From positions 124,001 through 188,000 of the forward strand of contig NZ_JAKREW010000005.1 in the NCBI RefSeq assembly GCF_022347545.1: a DNA stretch of 64,000 nucleotides. The letters are read 5' to 3'. Source of the DNA: Terribium retamae. GTDB taxonomy: Bacteria; Pseudomonadota; Alphaproteobacteria; Rhizobiales; Rhizobiaceae. Under the pieces are notes generated by a model that was not told the DNA's origin, did no database searches, and worked only from the letters and a program-made list of their open reading frames with translations. This document shows positions 49,385-58,490 of the stretch, in pieces (position 1 is the first letter of the stretch; the number at the start of each line of letters is the position of its first letter). The position numbers were made by a program, and so were the translations under genes.

Positions 49385-49915
49385 TCATTCCTTCCCATAC
49401 GTCCACACTGGAGCGAACGAGACACCGCGAAGCCCGGCGTTGCGGACCTGTTCAACGAAACCGTCAGTGACATAGACCGCCGAAGCCCTCATGGGCAGTT
49501 TGAAGATCTCAGTGCTTCCGATAACCTCTTTCCTGAAAACCGAGCGCTCTATATCGAGGATATCGCCATTGTCGAAATAGACGATGCGTGACTGGTCGGG
49601 ATCGAGTGCGTCGAGAACGGTCGTAGCGTTAAAGAGCCATGCCTCTTCCCCCTGAACGGGCAGAAGCTGTCCGTATTTCGCCAGAACCGGTGCCAATGCA
49701 TCCAGCGCGGGTTTTTTCAGGATCGGCACGTGCTCACCCAACCATGGGAAATCGGAATAGGTCCGATCCGTCGTGTCCAACTTCATGGCAGGGGCAGACC
49801 AGTCCCGAATGACGCGTCCGTCCATTGCAGAGAAGAACTCGTAGTCGTCATCGTCGATCGGAAAGATCCATTCCTGGCCTTCGATGACCTCAAACTTGTA
49901 CACCGTCAGTGTCAT
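49385..49915 (-). CDS. Imm11-family (DUF1629) immunity-like protein
   Basis: A 176-residue protein matching the Imm11 pattern in its second half: LAKYGQLLPVQGEEAWLFNATTVLDALDPDQSRIVYFDNG, then SVFRKEVIGSTEIFKLPMRASAVYVTDGFVEQVRNAGLRGVSFAPVW. Imm11 proteins neutralise polymorphic toxins of contact-dependent or secreted systems. ATG 49915 has GGAGAG upstream. No toxin gene lies next to it, so it is an orphan immunity gene that may protect against neighbours' toxins. Imm11-like proteins also occur in other contexts, so the role is inferred. Confidence 0.75.
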   Translation of the reverse strand: MTLTVYKFEVIEGQEWIFPIDDDDYEFFSAMDGRVIRDWSAPAMKLDTTDRTYSDFPWLGEHVPILKKPALDALAPVLAKYGQLLPVQGEEAWLFNATTVLDALDPDQSRIVYFDNGDILDIERSVFRKEVIGSTEIFKLPMRASAVYVTDGFVEQVRNAGLRGVSFAPVWTYGKE

Positions 49916-50260
49916 CGCGCGGCTCTCCGATCCTGACGCATTCGCTTGCGCCTCGCCGCAGCGTTTGCCCGGCAATTGCGCGCTGGTCAAATTTCTCCGT
50001 GCATCTCGCGAAACAGTCGTGGCGAGAGGCCAAAACGGCGCTCGAATGCTTTGGAAAAGCGCGTGGCTGGCACATCCCCGATCCGTCCCTCCTTTTCGCG
50101 GGGGACAGAATCTACCTCCCTGTCGGATAGGCTGTATTTACGAGGACGCTTAGGCTGCAATGGGACGGAACCATGCTTATCTTCTGAGCGAACGTCAGCC
50201 TGCGGCCGGTTTTAAGACTTCCACCGGTCATCAGTCTTAGAGCTCGGAGATCGCCGGGTC
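49916..50260. other. 345-base stretch containing an AraC gene scrap
   Basis: Apart from the AraC C-terminal remnant at 49987-50091, I see no supported gene. Base composition is like the surroundings. Confidence 0.5.
49987..50091 (-). pseudogene. Remnant of an AraC-family regulator C-terminus
   Basis: The minus-strand frame ending at the TGA 49987-49989 reads ...ATRFSKAFERRFGLSPRLFREMHGEI. This is the end of the second helix-turn-helix of an AraC protein (xxFSRAFKRRFGxSP). The frame upstream loses all similarity, no start codon with a ribosome site is present, and the rest of the gene is missing. It is a truncated fossil beside the orphan immunity gene. Confidence 0.6.
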
Positions 50261-51811
50261 TCAGTTCTCTGCATCCATGCTGCGTGCGAAGGTCTCGGCG
50301 ATGGCCAGCACGGCAGCGTGGATGGGGCCTGCGGTGAGGGTCGGCATGACCGAGGCGTCGACGACAAACAGATTGTCGAGCGCTTTGAGCCGCAAGTCCG
50401 CATCGACGGGAGCGTCGGTGTCCCGACCCATCCTGCAAGTGCCGCAGGGGTGATGGTGGGTAATTACTGCCCGCGCGATGAAATCGTCGATCTCGGCCCT
50501 GTCCTTGAAAGACACTGGCAGGAGTTCACGCTCGCGCCAATCGGCGAGCTCGTTGCGATGGCCGATCTCCCTTGCCGCTTCGAGCGCCCGGCGAAACAGG
50601 TCTCGGTCGCGACCGGTCTGCAGATAGGCAGGATCGATGATCAGCCGGTCGCCGAGCTCGGGTCCGCTTATGCGCAGGGTGCCGCGGCTGCTCGGATGGG
50701 TGACCCCGAACAGCAGTGAATAGGCCGTGCCAGCGGACGGCGCCTGGAAGCATTCGGACACGATCGGCGCGATGCCGCAGCCAACGACGATCTCGGGCTG
50801 TCCCGTGGCGGTGAAATCGCCAGCGCGCATATAGGCCATCGACTCGGAATGCTGGAGACGCGATGGCGGCACGGGTTTGCGGGCCGCATAAAGGTTTCCG
50901 GCGCCCAAGAGGTGGTCTTGGAGGTTGCGCCCGATTTCCGGCACATCGATGGAACAAGCGACGCCTGCGGCTGAGAGCACATCTCTGGGGCCGATGCCCG
51001 AGCGCATCAGCAAGGCCGGGCTCTCCAGCGCGCCGGCACACAGCACCACCCGATCTGCAAAGATCTGCTTGGAGCCGCCTTGTCGTCCCACGACTTCGAG
51101 GTTGTGCACCCGATTGTCGCCCAGGATAAGTCGTCGCACCCGGGATCCGGTCAATACCGTCAGGTTCGTCCGGCTTCGGACAGCCGCCGTCAGCCAGGCG
51201 TCGGCCACCGTGATCCGCCGCCCCCCGCGGATGTTCAGCGAGTTCGGGGTAACGCCGATCATCTGCCCGCTGTTGTGTCCTTCGAGGCGCGGCAGGCCGA
51301 GCGAAGCGCCGGCTTCGATGAAGGCGCGTGCGACCGGACTGACTTCGTCCGTCGGCAGGTAGACGGGCATCGGCCCGCCCTTGCCGTAAAGACCGTTGCC
51401 GCCATGCGGGTGATCTTCGATGGCCTGGAACGCCGGCAGCAGTCCCTCCCAGCTCCACCGGCGATCGCCCGTTGCCTCGACCCATGCCTGATAGTCCGTA
51501 GGATGGCCGCGCATATAGCCCATCGCATGCAGGCAGCTGGAGCCGCCGACCAGCCGCCCGCGCGCCCAGCGATGCACCCGGCCCGCCGTCCCGGCTTGCG
51601 GCTCGGTATGATAGTCCCAGTCATAGTTTCGGCCCTGGAGGGCCGGCCAGGCGGCGGGGTTCCAGATATCCGGATCGTTGGCTTCTTCGCCTGCCTCGAC
51701 CAGCAGGACGCGACGGGCCGGCTCCTCGCTCAGGCGCGCGGCGAGCAGTGCGCCAGCCGAGCCGCCGCCGACGATGACGACATCGGCATTCGTTTCCTGC
51801 TCAACAATCAT
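50261..51811 (-). CDS. Pyridoxine 4-oxidase (GMC family)
   Basis: A 516-residue FAD-dependent GMC oxidoreductase. FAD motif ADVVIVGGGSAGALLAARLSEE is at the N-terminus. Next come the GMC signature RWARGRLVGGSSCLHAMGYMRGHP and, at the C-terminus, HHHPCGTCRMG with the catalytic His and [24 protein letters not shown]. The segment from EQETNADVVIVGGG through HNSGQMIGVTPNSLNIR agrees closely with my memory of the M. loti enzyme of known structure (PDB 4HA6). It oxidises pyridoxine to pyridoxal with O2, the first step of B6 degradation. ATG 51811 has AGGAG 5 bases upstream. It lies beside the pathway repressor gene. Confidence 0.88.
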   Translation of the reverse strand: MIVEQETNADVVIVGGGSAGALLAARLSEEPARRVLLVEAGEEANDPDIWNPAAWPALQGRNYDWDYHTEPQAGTAGRVHRWARGRLVGGSSCLHAMGYMRGHPTDYQAWVEATGDRRWSWEGLLPAFQAIEDHPHGGNGLYGKGGPMPVYLPTDEVSPVARAFIEAGASLGLPRLEGHNSGQMIGVTPNSLNIRGGRRITVADAWLTAAVRSRTNLTVLTGSRVRRLILGDNRVHNLEVVGRQGGSKQIFADRVVLCAGALESPALLMRSGIGPRDVLSAAGVACSIDVPEIGRNLQDHLLGAGNLYAARKPVPPSRLQHSESMAYMRAGDFTATGQPEIVVGCGIAPIVSECFQAPSAGTAYSLLFGVTHPSSRGTLRISGPELGDRLIIDPAYLQTGRDRDLFRRALEAAREIGHRNELADWRERELLPVSFKDRAEIDDFIARAVITHHHPCGTCRMGRDTDAPVDADLRLKALDNLFVVDASVMPTLTAGPIHAAVLAIAETFARSMDAEN

Positions 51812-51947
51812 CACAACTCCTATTGCGCGTGCTTCGATAGCCGGCATGTCCAACGCAGCAGGGTAGGGCTCGCTCAACCGACTTGCGTTCGGCGGTTTGC
51901 GAAACGTGACGCTGGATTTCGTGATTTGAGGCCGGAGCCCCGCGAAC

Positions 51948-52619
51948 CTAGACCCCGTTCTCCATGGCGACCTTCGCCGCCGCCTTCGCCTTCAACAGGT
52001 GCTTCTTCGAGGCCTTGCGGGCAGCTTTCTCGTCGCCGGCGGCAATAGATTCATAGATGTCCCGCATTTCCGCTAGACTGCTTTGCGCCCGACCCTCCAA
52101 TGACATCGACCGCCCTCGAAAAAAGCTTATCCTGGCCACCAGGCCACGATGTACCTCCTCCAGGATTGGATTGCCGCAGTTCGCCAGTATGATCGAATAG
52201 AAGTCCGCGGCGGTCGTGACCTGGGCCAGACTGTCATGGCTGGCAGCGGCTTCTTCGAAGGCGAGAAGAGATCTTTCGAGCTCGCGCAACTGTTCCGCGG
52301 GAATCCGTGACGCGCATCGACCCGCCGCTTCGACTTCCAGCAGCTCTCGAACCTCGTAGATTGCGGTCGCCTCTTCCCACGAAAGCGCCGGTATCGACGG
52401 CCCGCGGTTGGGGACGATCTCGATCAGGCGTTCGGCCTCGAGGCTGCGCAACGCTTCTCGCAGAGAAGGACGGCTGATGCCGAGTTGTGCGCACAGTTGG
52501 CTTTCGACGAGGCGGCTTCCCGGTTGGAACAGTCCGGACAGGATGGCGAGCCGCAACTTGTCGACCGTCTCCTGCTGAACCGTCCGTGGGGAAATCCGCA
52601 AATTCAGATCTGCCGGCAT
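51948..52619 (-). CDS. GntR/FCD-family repressor of the B6 catabolic genes
   Basis: A 223-residue regulator. A GntR winged helix (about 12-75: VDKLRLAILSGLFQPGSRLVESQLCAQLGISRPSLREALRSLEAERLIEIVPNRG) is followed by a helical FCD ligand domain (about 85-210). The usual FCD metal-ligand stretch reads ADFYSIILANCGN and lacks the first His, so metal binding may be lost. The M. loti counterpart (mll6786, as I recall) represses the B6 degradation genes. It diverges from the catabolic operon across a 187-base spacer with a candidate operator. Confidence 0.87.
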   Translation of the reverse strand: MPADLNLRISPRTVQQETVDKLRLAILSGLFQPGSRLVESQLCAQLGISRPSLREALRSLEAERLIEIVPNRGPSIPALSWEEATAIYEVRELLEVEAAGRCASRIPAEQLRELERSLLAFEEAAASHDSLAQVTTAADFYSIILANCGNPILEEVHRGLVARISFFRGRSMSLEGRAQSSLAEMRDIYESIAAGDEKAARKASKKHLLKAKAAAKVAMENGV

Positions 52620-52724
52620 TGATTACGTCTCTTGGGCTCGGGGTCACGATCGGACGCATCATATGCGACGTCGCACTTATTGGACAGCAGGAATAGCCAG
52701 ATTGTCAATTATCAAGATTGCAAG

Positions 52725-52737
52725 AATGTCAGACAAT
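52725..52737. promoter_or_regulatory. Candidate GntR operator in the B6 divergent promoter
   Basis: AATGTC-A-GACAAT is a near-perfect palindrome of the FCD-GntR type (TGTC/GACA half-sites). A further half-site ATTGTCAAT lies at 52701-52709. Both are in the spacer between the repressor and the catabolic operon. Confidence 0.45.
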
Positions 52738-52806
52738 CCTGTTGACGACCTCCAGCTAATATGATCCTCTTGAGAAAGACAGGCCGCAAGAACAAGGACC
52801 ATAAAC

Positions 52807-53637
52807 ATGGCGGCAGACATGCTTTCACATCAGTCGGATTCGCGACGCATCGATACGGGCCGCATCGCCTTGAATGTGCGTGGAAAGGGAACCGGCCCAT
52901 TGATGCTGTTCTTTCACGGCATCACCTCCAACTCCGCGGTCTTCGAACCGTTGATGGCGCGCCTCTCGCACCGCTTCACGACCATCGCGGTCGACCAGCG
53001 GGGGCATGGCCTCAGCGACAAGCCGGAAAGCGGATACGAGGCGAATGACTATGCGGACGATATCGCTGCCCTGATCCGCACACTCGACCGGGGCCCTGCC
53101 ATCCTCGTCGGCCATTCGCTCGGCTCCAGGAATTCCGTCACGGCCGCCGCACGTAACCCGGAGCTGGTGCGGTCGGTCGTCGCCATCGACTTCACCCCCT
53201 ATATCGAAACCGAGGTGCTGGACGCGCTGGAGACCCGGGTGAACGCGGGCGACCGGCTTTTCGAGAACACCAAGGTCGTCGAAGCCTATCTGGCCGCCCG
53301 CTATCCGAACATTCCCGCCGACGCGATCAGGATCAGGGCCGAAAGCGGCTATCGGCAGGTCGAGGGAGGCTTGCGTCCCCTGGCGTCGCCCACTGCCATG
53401 GCGCAGACCGCCGAGGGCCTGCGCGCAGACCTGACGCAGACCTATCGCGACGTGACCAGACCCGTCCTCATCGTCCGCGGCGAACAAAGCAAGCTGGTCT
53501 CGGCAGCGGCACTGGCAAAGACAAGCCGGCTGCGGCCGGACCTGCCGGTGGTCGTCGTCCCCGACGCCGACCATTACGTCAACGAGGTCTCGCCCGAGAT
53601 CACGCTGAAAGCCATCACCAATTTCATCGACGCCTGA
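52807..53637 (+). CDS. (E)-2-(acetamidomethylene)succinate hydrolase
   Basis: A 276-residue alpha/beta hydrolase. Nucleophile S104 in GHSLGS, D128 in IDFTP and H256 in DADHYV form the triad. Each is exactly two positions below S106, D130 and H258 reported for the M. loti AAMS amidohydrolase (PDB 3KXP). It splits the ring-opened product into succinic semialdehyde, acetate, ammonia and CO2, the last step of the pathway. It is the first gene of the plus-strand operon and is followed 44 bases later by the oxygenase that makes its substrate. Confidence 0.92.
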   Translation: MAADMLSHQSDSRRIDTGRIALNVRGKGTGPLMLFFHGITSNSAVFEPLMARLSHRFTTIAVDQRGHGLSDKPESGYEANDYADDIAALIRTLDRGPAILVGHSLGSRNSVTAAARNPELVRSVVAIDFTPYIETEVLDALETRVNAGDRLFENTKVVEAYLAARYPNIPADAIRIRAESGYRQVEGGLRPLASPTAMAQTAEGLRADLTQTYRDVTRPVLIVRGEQSKLVSAAALAKTSRLRPDLPVVVVPDADHYVNEVSPEITLKAITNFIDA

Positions 53638-53681
53638 CGGCCTAACCAACCGTCTTCTTGCATGCAGGATCAGGATAGAAA

Positions 53682-54821
53682 ATGGCCACTATAAACAACA
53701 TTCCGGGCAAGACGCGTCGTGCCGAGGTCGCGGGCGGCGGCTTTGCCGGCCTGACGGCCGCGATCGCGCTCAGGCAGAACGGTTGGGACGTCAGGCTGCA
53801 CGAAAAGAGCTCAGAGCTGAGGGCCTTCGGCGCAGGCATCTATCTCTGGCACAACGGCCTTCGCGTGCTCGAGGGACTGGGTGCGCTGGACGAGGTTCTC
53901 CAGGGCTCGCACACACCTCCGACCTACGAGACCTGGATGCACAACAAGTCCGTTTCCAAGGAGACGTTCAACGGCCTGCCCTGGCGCATCATGACCCGCA
54001 GCCATCTGCATGATGCGCTGGTCAACCGTGCCCGCGCGCTGGGCGTCGACATCCGCGTCAATTCCGAAGCGGTCGCCGCCGACCCAAGCGGTCGCCTCAC
54101 CCTGCAGACCGGGGAGGTGCTCGAAGCCGATCTGATCGTTGGTGCCGACGGCGTCGGCTCAAAGGTGAGGGACTCCATCGGCTTCAAACAGGATCGGTGG
54201 ATTTCGAAGGACGGCCTCATCCGGTTGATCGTCCCGCGCAAGAAGAAGGAACTCGGCCATGGCGAGTGGGACAACACCATCGACATGTGGAACTTCTGGC
54301 CGCGCGTCCAGCGCATCCTTTATTCGCCTTGCAACGAGAACGAACTCTATCTCGGCCTGATGGCGCCAGCCGCCGATCCGCGCGGCTCGGCCGTGCCGAT
54401 CGACCTCGAGGTCTGGGTCGAGATGTTCCCCTTCCTGGAACCGTGCCTGATCGAGGCGGCGAAGCTGAAGAGCGCCCGCTACGACAAATACGAGACGACC
54501 AAGCTGGACAGCTGGACGCGAGGCAGGGTCGCCCTTGTCGGTGACGCCGCGCACGCCATGTGCCCAGCTCTAGCCCAGGGCGCCGGTTGTGCGATGGTCA
54601 ACGCCTTCAGCCTTTCGCAGGACCTGGAGACAGGATCTTCCGTCGAAGATGCACTCGTCGATTGGGAGAAGCGCATGCGCCCGATCACCGATCGCTGCCA
54701 GGCACTGTCCGGCGACTATGCGGCTAACCGTTCGCTCTCGAAGGGGAACATGTTCACGCCGGCGGCCCTGGAAGCAGCGCGTTACGACCCGCTGCGCCGC
54801 GTTTTCTCATGGCCGCAATAA
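53682..54821 (+). CDS. 2-methyl-3-hydroxypyridine-5-carboxylate oxygenase (MHPCO)
   Basis: A 379-residue FAD aromatic hydroxylase, identical in length to M. loti MHPCO. FAD motif VAGGGFAGLTAAIAL (about 16-30), DG motif ADGVGSKVR (155-163) and GDAAHAMCPALAQGAGCAMVNA are intact. Active-site Y54, Y82, R211 and Y223 fall at the numbers I recall for MHPCO. It uses NAD(P)H and O2 to hydroxylate and open the pyridine ring, giving (E)-2-(acetamidomethylene)succinate. This is the most specific marker of the pathway here. Confidence 0.95.
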   Translation: MATINNIPGKTRRAEVAGGGFAGLTAAIALRQNGWDVRLHEKSSELRAFGAGIYLWHNGLRVLEGLGALDEVLQGSHTPPTYETWMHNKSVSKETFNGLPWRIMTRSHLHDALVNRARALGVDIRVNSEAVAADPSGRLTLQTGEVLEADLIVGADGVGSKVRDSIGFKQDRWISKDGLIRLIVPRKKKELGHGEWDNTIDMWNFWPRVQRILYSPCNENELYLGLMAPAADPRGSAVPIDLEVWVEMFPFLEPCLIEAAKLKSARYDKYETTKLDSWTRGRVALVGDAAHAMCPALAQGAGCAMVNAFSLSQDLETGSSVEDALVDWEKRMRPITDRCQALSGDYAANRSLSKGNMFTPAALEAARYDPLRRVFSWPQ

Positions 54822-54884
54822 TTTTCGAGCGGGCCCAACAAATCAATTGGTGCGGCGAAGCCGTGCTCTCCTCGGGAGATTAGA

Positions 54885-55475
54885 ATGAACCATTCATTGG
54901 AAGTTGAAAAAAATTACGACGTGCGGGGCTGGTATTCGACTGTCCATGAAATCCGGCATGACGGCGGGGAGCCCGGCGACACGCTCGTCAAAGTGGCGGT
55001 AGGCGTCGTTATCCGCAATCCATTTGCCGGCAAATTTGTCAGCGACCTTTCTGATATCGTGAACCCCAGCCCGGCGATCGGCCATGCGCTCGGCGAACGG
55101 GCCGTGGCACTGCTCGGCAACCGGCCGGTCAACAGCTACGGCAAGGGCGGCATCGCCGGAACGGCCGGCGAACAAGAGCATGTCGTCGCCTGCATCACCA
55201 CGCTGTTCGGCGATCCGCTGCGGCAACAGGTGGGAGGCGGTAAGGCCTGGATCTCGTCGGTCAGCAAGGTCGCAGCTGCCGGCACGGCCATCGATATCCC
55301 TCTCGCCCACAAGGACGAGCTCTATATCCGTTCCCACTATGACGCGGTCACCTTCTCTGTGCCGGATGGCCCCCGCCCGGACGAACTTCTGATCTGCGTC
55401 GCCGTTGCATCGGGTCCGCGCGTGCATCAGCGCGTCGGCGGCAAGACCGTCGCCGATCTCGCGGCCACTGCCTAA
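54885..55475 (+). CDS. Amino-acid-synthesis family (DUF1185) protein in the B6 operon
   Basis: A 196-residue protein of the AA_synth/DUF1185 family: YSTVHEIRHDGGEPGDTLVKVAVGVVIRNPFAGKFVSDLSDIV, SYGKGGIAGTAGEQEHVVACITTLFGDPLRQQVGGGKAWISSVSKVAAAGT, and DELLICVAVASGPRVHQRVGG. No signal peptide. The family is uncharacterised and often found beside amide or heterocycle degradation genes. It lies 63 bases after the oxygenase and 18 bases before the PEBP gene, firmly inside the operon. No step of the known pathway is assigned to it. Confidence 0.87.
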   Translation: MNHSLEVEKNYDVRGWYSTVHEIRHDGGEPGDTLVKVAVGVVIRNPFAGKFVSDLSDIVNPSPAIGHALGERAVALLGNRPVNSYGKGGIAGTAGEQEHVVACITTLFGDPLRQQVGGGKAWISSVSKVAAAGTAIDIPLAHKDELYIRSHYDAVTFSVPDGPRPDELLICVAVASGPRVHQRVGGKTVADLAATA

Positions 55476-55493
55476 TTCGAAAGGACATATTCC

Positions 55494-55952
55494 ATGCCTC
55501 TGAACATCAAGGACCTCAAGATCACGTCCCCGGATTTCCAGCCGCTCGGGAAACTGCGCGACGAGCATGCCGGCGACAAGGGCAACGTTTTGCCCAGGCT
55601 GACCGTCAGCGGCGTCCCAGCCGGCACGAAAGAGCTCGCAGTGATCTGCCACGACCCCGACGCGCCCTTGGCCAACGGTTTCACGCATTGGGTCGTCTAC
55701 GGCATCGATCCGTCGACCACCGACCTTTCAGACGCGCAGCAGAAGTTCCGTGTCGGGCCCAATGGCGCGGGCGACAAGCAATATTATGGCCCACAGCCGC
55801 CCGCCGGCCATGGCGAGCACCACTATTATTTCTGGGTCTATGCCCTGGACACCAAGGTCGAAGGGACGCCCACCCGGGAAGAGTTCCTGCAGAAATATGC
55901 CGGCAACATCATTGAGCAGAACCGGATCGTCGGCATCTACGAAAACAAGTGA
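55494..55952 (+). CDS. YbhB/YbcL-type PEBP (Raf-kinase-inhibitor-like) protein
   Basis: A 152-residue phosphatidylethanolamine-binding-like protein: KITSPDFQPLG..., ELAVICHDPDAP and FTHWVVYGIDP (the anion-binding Asp-Pro-Asp and His region), YYGPQPPAGHGEHHYYFWVYALDT, and EEFLQKYAGNIIEQNRIVGIYE. It is the standard bacterial size. PEBP domains bind small anions or phospholipid head groups. No enzymatic role in B6 breakdown is known. It lies 18 bases after the DUF1185 gene in the same operon. Confidence 0.92.
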   Translation: MPLNIKDLKITSPDFQPLGKLRDEHAGDKGNVLPRLTVSGVPAGTKELAVICHDPDAPLANGFTHWVVYGIDPSTTDLSDAQQKFRVGPNGAGDKQYYGPQPPAGHGEHHYYFWVYALDTKVEGTPTREEFLQKYAGNIIEQNRIVGIYENK

Positions 55953-56021
55953 ACAGCGCCACCCGCGATCGAACAACAACAATAAAAACGATCGCGGCCG
56001 CTGCGGAATGGGAGAATAAGA

Positions 56022-56744
56022 ATGACGGACAGCAACGCCACGCGCCAGAAGGTCTTCCAGGAGTTGGTCACGGCGACCAAGATCCTGCTGAACGAGGGCA
56101 TTCTGGATACGTTCGGGCATATCAGTGCGCGTGACCCGGAGGATCCGCAAAGCTTCTTCCTCGCGCAGAAGCTTGCTCCCAGCCTGATAACGGTCGACGA
56201 CATCCTGCGTTTCAATCTCGAAGGCGAAACGTCCGACAACCGGCCGTCCTATCTGGAGCGCTACATCCACAGCGAAATCTACAAGGCGCGGCCGGACGTT
56301 CAGTGCGTGCTCCACAGCCATTCGCCTGCCGTGCTCCCATACTGCTTTACCGACACGCCGCTGCGCCCGGTCACGCATATGGGCGCATTCATGGGTGAGG
56401 CCGTCCCCGTCTATGAGATCCGCGACAAGCAGGGTGACGAGACCGATCTTTTCGGTGGCGGCCACAGCGTCTGCGCGGATATCGCCGAAAGCCTCGGTGA
56501 TCATACGGTGGTCCTGATGGCACGCCATGGCGTGGTGAACGTCGGCAGTTCCGTCCGCGAGGTCGTGTTCCGGGCTTTTTATCTCGAGCAGGAAGCCAAG
56601 GCGCTCACGGCCGGACTTCAGATCGGCAAGATCAAGTATCTGACGCCCGGCGAGGTGAAGACGGCGGGGGCTCTTGTCGGCAAACAGATCGACCGGGGAT
56701 GGGATCACTGGTCGCAGCGCCTCAAGGAAAAGGGCCTGGCCTAG
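56022..56744 (+). CDS. 3-hydroxy-2-methylpyridine-4,5-dicarboxylate 4-decarboxylase
   Basis: A 240-residue class II aldolase/adducin-fold enzyme. Metal ligands fit H98 and H100 in [13 protein letters not shown] and H169 in [16 protein letters not shown], with acid E85. Most class II members are sugar-phosphate aldolases. Position between MHPCO and the two dehydrogenases marks it as the HMPDC decarboxylase, which removes the 4-carboxyl group to give 2-methyl-3-hydroxypyridine-5-carboxylate. It is presumably divalent-metal dependent. GGGAGAATAAG precedes the ATG. Confidence 0.9.
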   Translation: MTDSNATRQKVFQELVTATKILLNEGILDTFGHISARDPEDPQSFFLAQKLAPSLITVDDILRFNLEGETSDNRPSYLERYIHSEIYKARPDVQCVLHSHSPAVLPYCFTDTPLRPVTHMGAFMGEAVPVYEIRDKQGDETDLFGGGHSVCADIAESLGDHTVVLMARHGVVNVGSSVREVVFRAFYLEQEAKALTAGLQIGKIKYLTPGEVKTAGALVGKQIDRGWDHWSQRLKEKGLA

Positions 56745-56855
56745 CGCCAGCAGGTCTTTGAACACCCTGGCAGGATAAGGGCCCTGCCAGTGTATCCAGC
56801 CCCGTTCTTGAACAACGCTCCGGGGCAAGAAGCGTCAGGCGAAAGCAGTAGAACC

Positions 56856-58490
56856 ATGCCGCACGCACAAAGCTACGACTACATCATCGTTGGGGCCGGA
56901 TCGGCCGGTTGCGTGCTCGCCAACCGGCTGAGCGCCGACCCGCAATGTACCGTCCTGCTGATCGAGGCCGGCGGCTGGGATCGTGACCCGATGATCCATA
57001 TCCCGCTCGGATGGGGCAAGATCCTGACCGAGCGCCGCCATGACTGGATGTATTTCTGTGAACCGGAAGACAATGTCGGCGGGCGCCGGGTCGAATGTGC
57101 GCGCGGCAAGGTCATCGGCGGATCGTCGTCGACCAACGCCATGGCCTATGTACGGGGAAACCGCGGCGACTACGACCGCTGGGCCGCCAGTGGGCTCAGC
57201 GACTGGTCGTATGAGAAGGTTTTGCCCTATTTCCGCAAGCAGGAAAGCTGGGAGGGCGGCGAGAGCCGCTTCCGTGGCGGCAGCGGGCCGCTCAGCACGC
57301 AGTTCTGCCGCTATAAGGACACGCTGATCGAGGCCTTCGCGCAGGCCAGCGTACAGGCCGGCTATGCGCAGACCAGCGACTACAATGGCGAGCAGCAGGA
57401 AGGTTTCGGACGCCTGCAGATGACGATCGCCAAGGGCCGGCGCAGCTCGGCCGCGTCCGCCTATCTGCGGCCGGCCCTGAAGCGGCCCAACCTGACCGTG
57501 CTGACCGAAGCGATGGCGACGAAGATCGTTCTGGAAGGCACGCGCGCCAAAGGGGTGACGATAAGGCATCGCGGCGCCGAACGGACGGTCATCGCCCGCA
57601 GGGAAGTCCTGCTCTCGGGCGGCGTCATCAACACGCCGCAGTTGCTGATGCTGTCCGGAATCGGGGCATCGGACGAGCTTTCGGCACATGGCATCCAGAC
57701 GCGGGTCAACCTGCCTTCGGTCGGCAAGAACCTGCAGGATCACGTCTCGGTCATCCTGATGTACCGTCGCAAGACCCCGGGCCCGTTCCTGCACAATATG
57801 CGCGCCGACCGGATTGGGCTGGATTTCCTCAAGACTTATCTGACGGGGAGCGGCTTTTCCGGGGATGTGCCGGGCGGAGTCGTGGCCTTCCTGAAAAGCG
57901 ATCCGGAACGGCCGCTGCCGGATGTGCAATTGCTGTTCACCGCAGCCCCGCTCGCCGCATGGCCATATTTGCAGCCGTTCAAGGCGCCGTTTGCGGATGG
58001 CTTCGCGACACGCATCGTGGCAACGCAGCCCGAAAGCCGGGGAACCGTGAAACTGGCCTCGGCCGATCCTGCCGCGGCGCCGCTGATCCACCAGAATTTC
58101 CTGGCCTCGCCGAAGGACTGGCAATCGTTGCGGGCCGGCTTTCGGGTGGCAAGGAACCTGGCGGCCCAGCCTTCCATGCAGCCCTTCGTCGAAGCTGAAT
58201 TCTTTCCCGGCCCGAAGTGCCAGAGCGACGACGAGATCGACGAACATATCCGCAAGACCTCCATCACCGTGCATCACCCGGCCGGAACTTGCCGGATGGG
58301 CGTCGACGAAGCCTCTGTCGTCGACCCGGAACTGCGCATCCGCGGCGTCGACGGCCTGCGCGTGGTTGACGCTTCGGTCATGCCCGACCTGGTCTGCGGC
58401 AACATCAATGCGGCGGTGATCATGATCGCCGAGAAGGCTGCCGACCTCATCGCGGCATCGAAAGCAACAATCGAAAGCAGGGCAGCGTGA
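56856..58490 (+). CDS. 4-pyridoxic acid dehydrogenase (GMC family)
   Basis: A 544-residue GMC oxidoreductase. FAD motif [21 protein letters not shown] is at the N-terminus, followed by [23 protein letters not shown] and [23 protein letters not shown]. The C-terminal [13 protein letters not shown] and [30 protein letters not shown] are also present. In M. loti the enzyme at this operon position oxidises 4-pyridoxate to 5-formyl-3-hydroxy-2-methylpyridine-4-carboxylate and is membrane-associated. I choose ATG 56856, since 22 upstream codons are not conserved-looking. Its stop overlaps the next start (TGATG). Its relatedness to the oxidase at 50261 is at family level only. Confidence 0.87.
   Translation: MPHAQSYDYIIVGAGSAGCVLANRLSADPQCTVLLIEAGGWDRDPMIHIPLGWGKILTERRHDWMYFCEPEDNVGGRRVECARGKVIGGSSSTNAMAYVRGNRGDYDRWAASGLSDWSYEKVLPYFRKQESWEGGESRFRGGSGPLSTQFCRYKDTLIEAFAQASVQAGYAQTSDYNGEQQEGFGRLQMTIAKGRRSSAASAYLRPALKRPNLTVLTEAMATKIVLEGTRAKGVTIRHRGAERTVIARREVLLSGGVINTPQLLMLSGIGASDELSAHGIQTRVNLPSVGKNLQDHVSVILMYRRKTPGPFLHNMRADRIGLDFLKTYLTGSGFSGDVPGGVVAFLKSDPERPLPDVQLLFTAAPLAAWPYLQPFKAPFADGFATRIVATQPESRGTVKLASADPAAAPLIHQNFLASPKDWQSLRAGFRVARNLAAQPSMQPFVEAEFFPGPKCQSDDEIDEHIRKTSITVHHPAGTCRMGVDEASVVDPELRIRGVDGLRVVDASVMPDLVCGNINAAVIMIAEKAADLIAASKATIESRAA

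Noticed and set aside
56022-56744. The class II aldolase-like gene as fuculose-phosphate aldolase or ribulose-phosphate epimerase
   Set aside because: Operon context is B6 degradation, where a class II aldolase-fold decarboxylase is a known pathway member.
50261-58490. Both GMC oxidoreductases as choline dehydrogenases
   Set aside because: They lie in the same locus as MHPCO and the B6 pathway enzymes, and the first agrees with the M. loti pyridoxine oxidase as remembered; no betaine genes are present.
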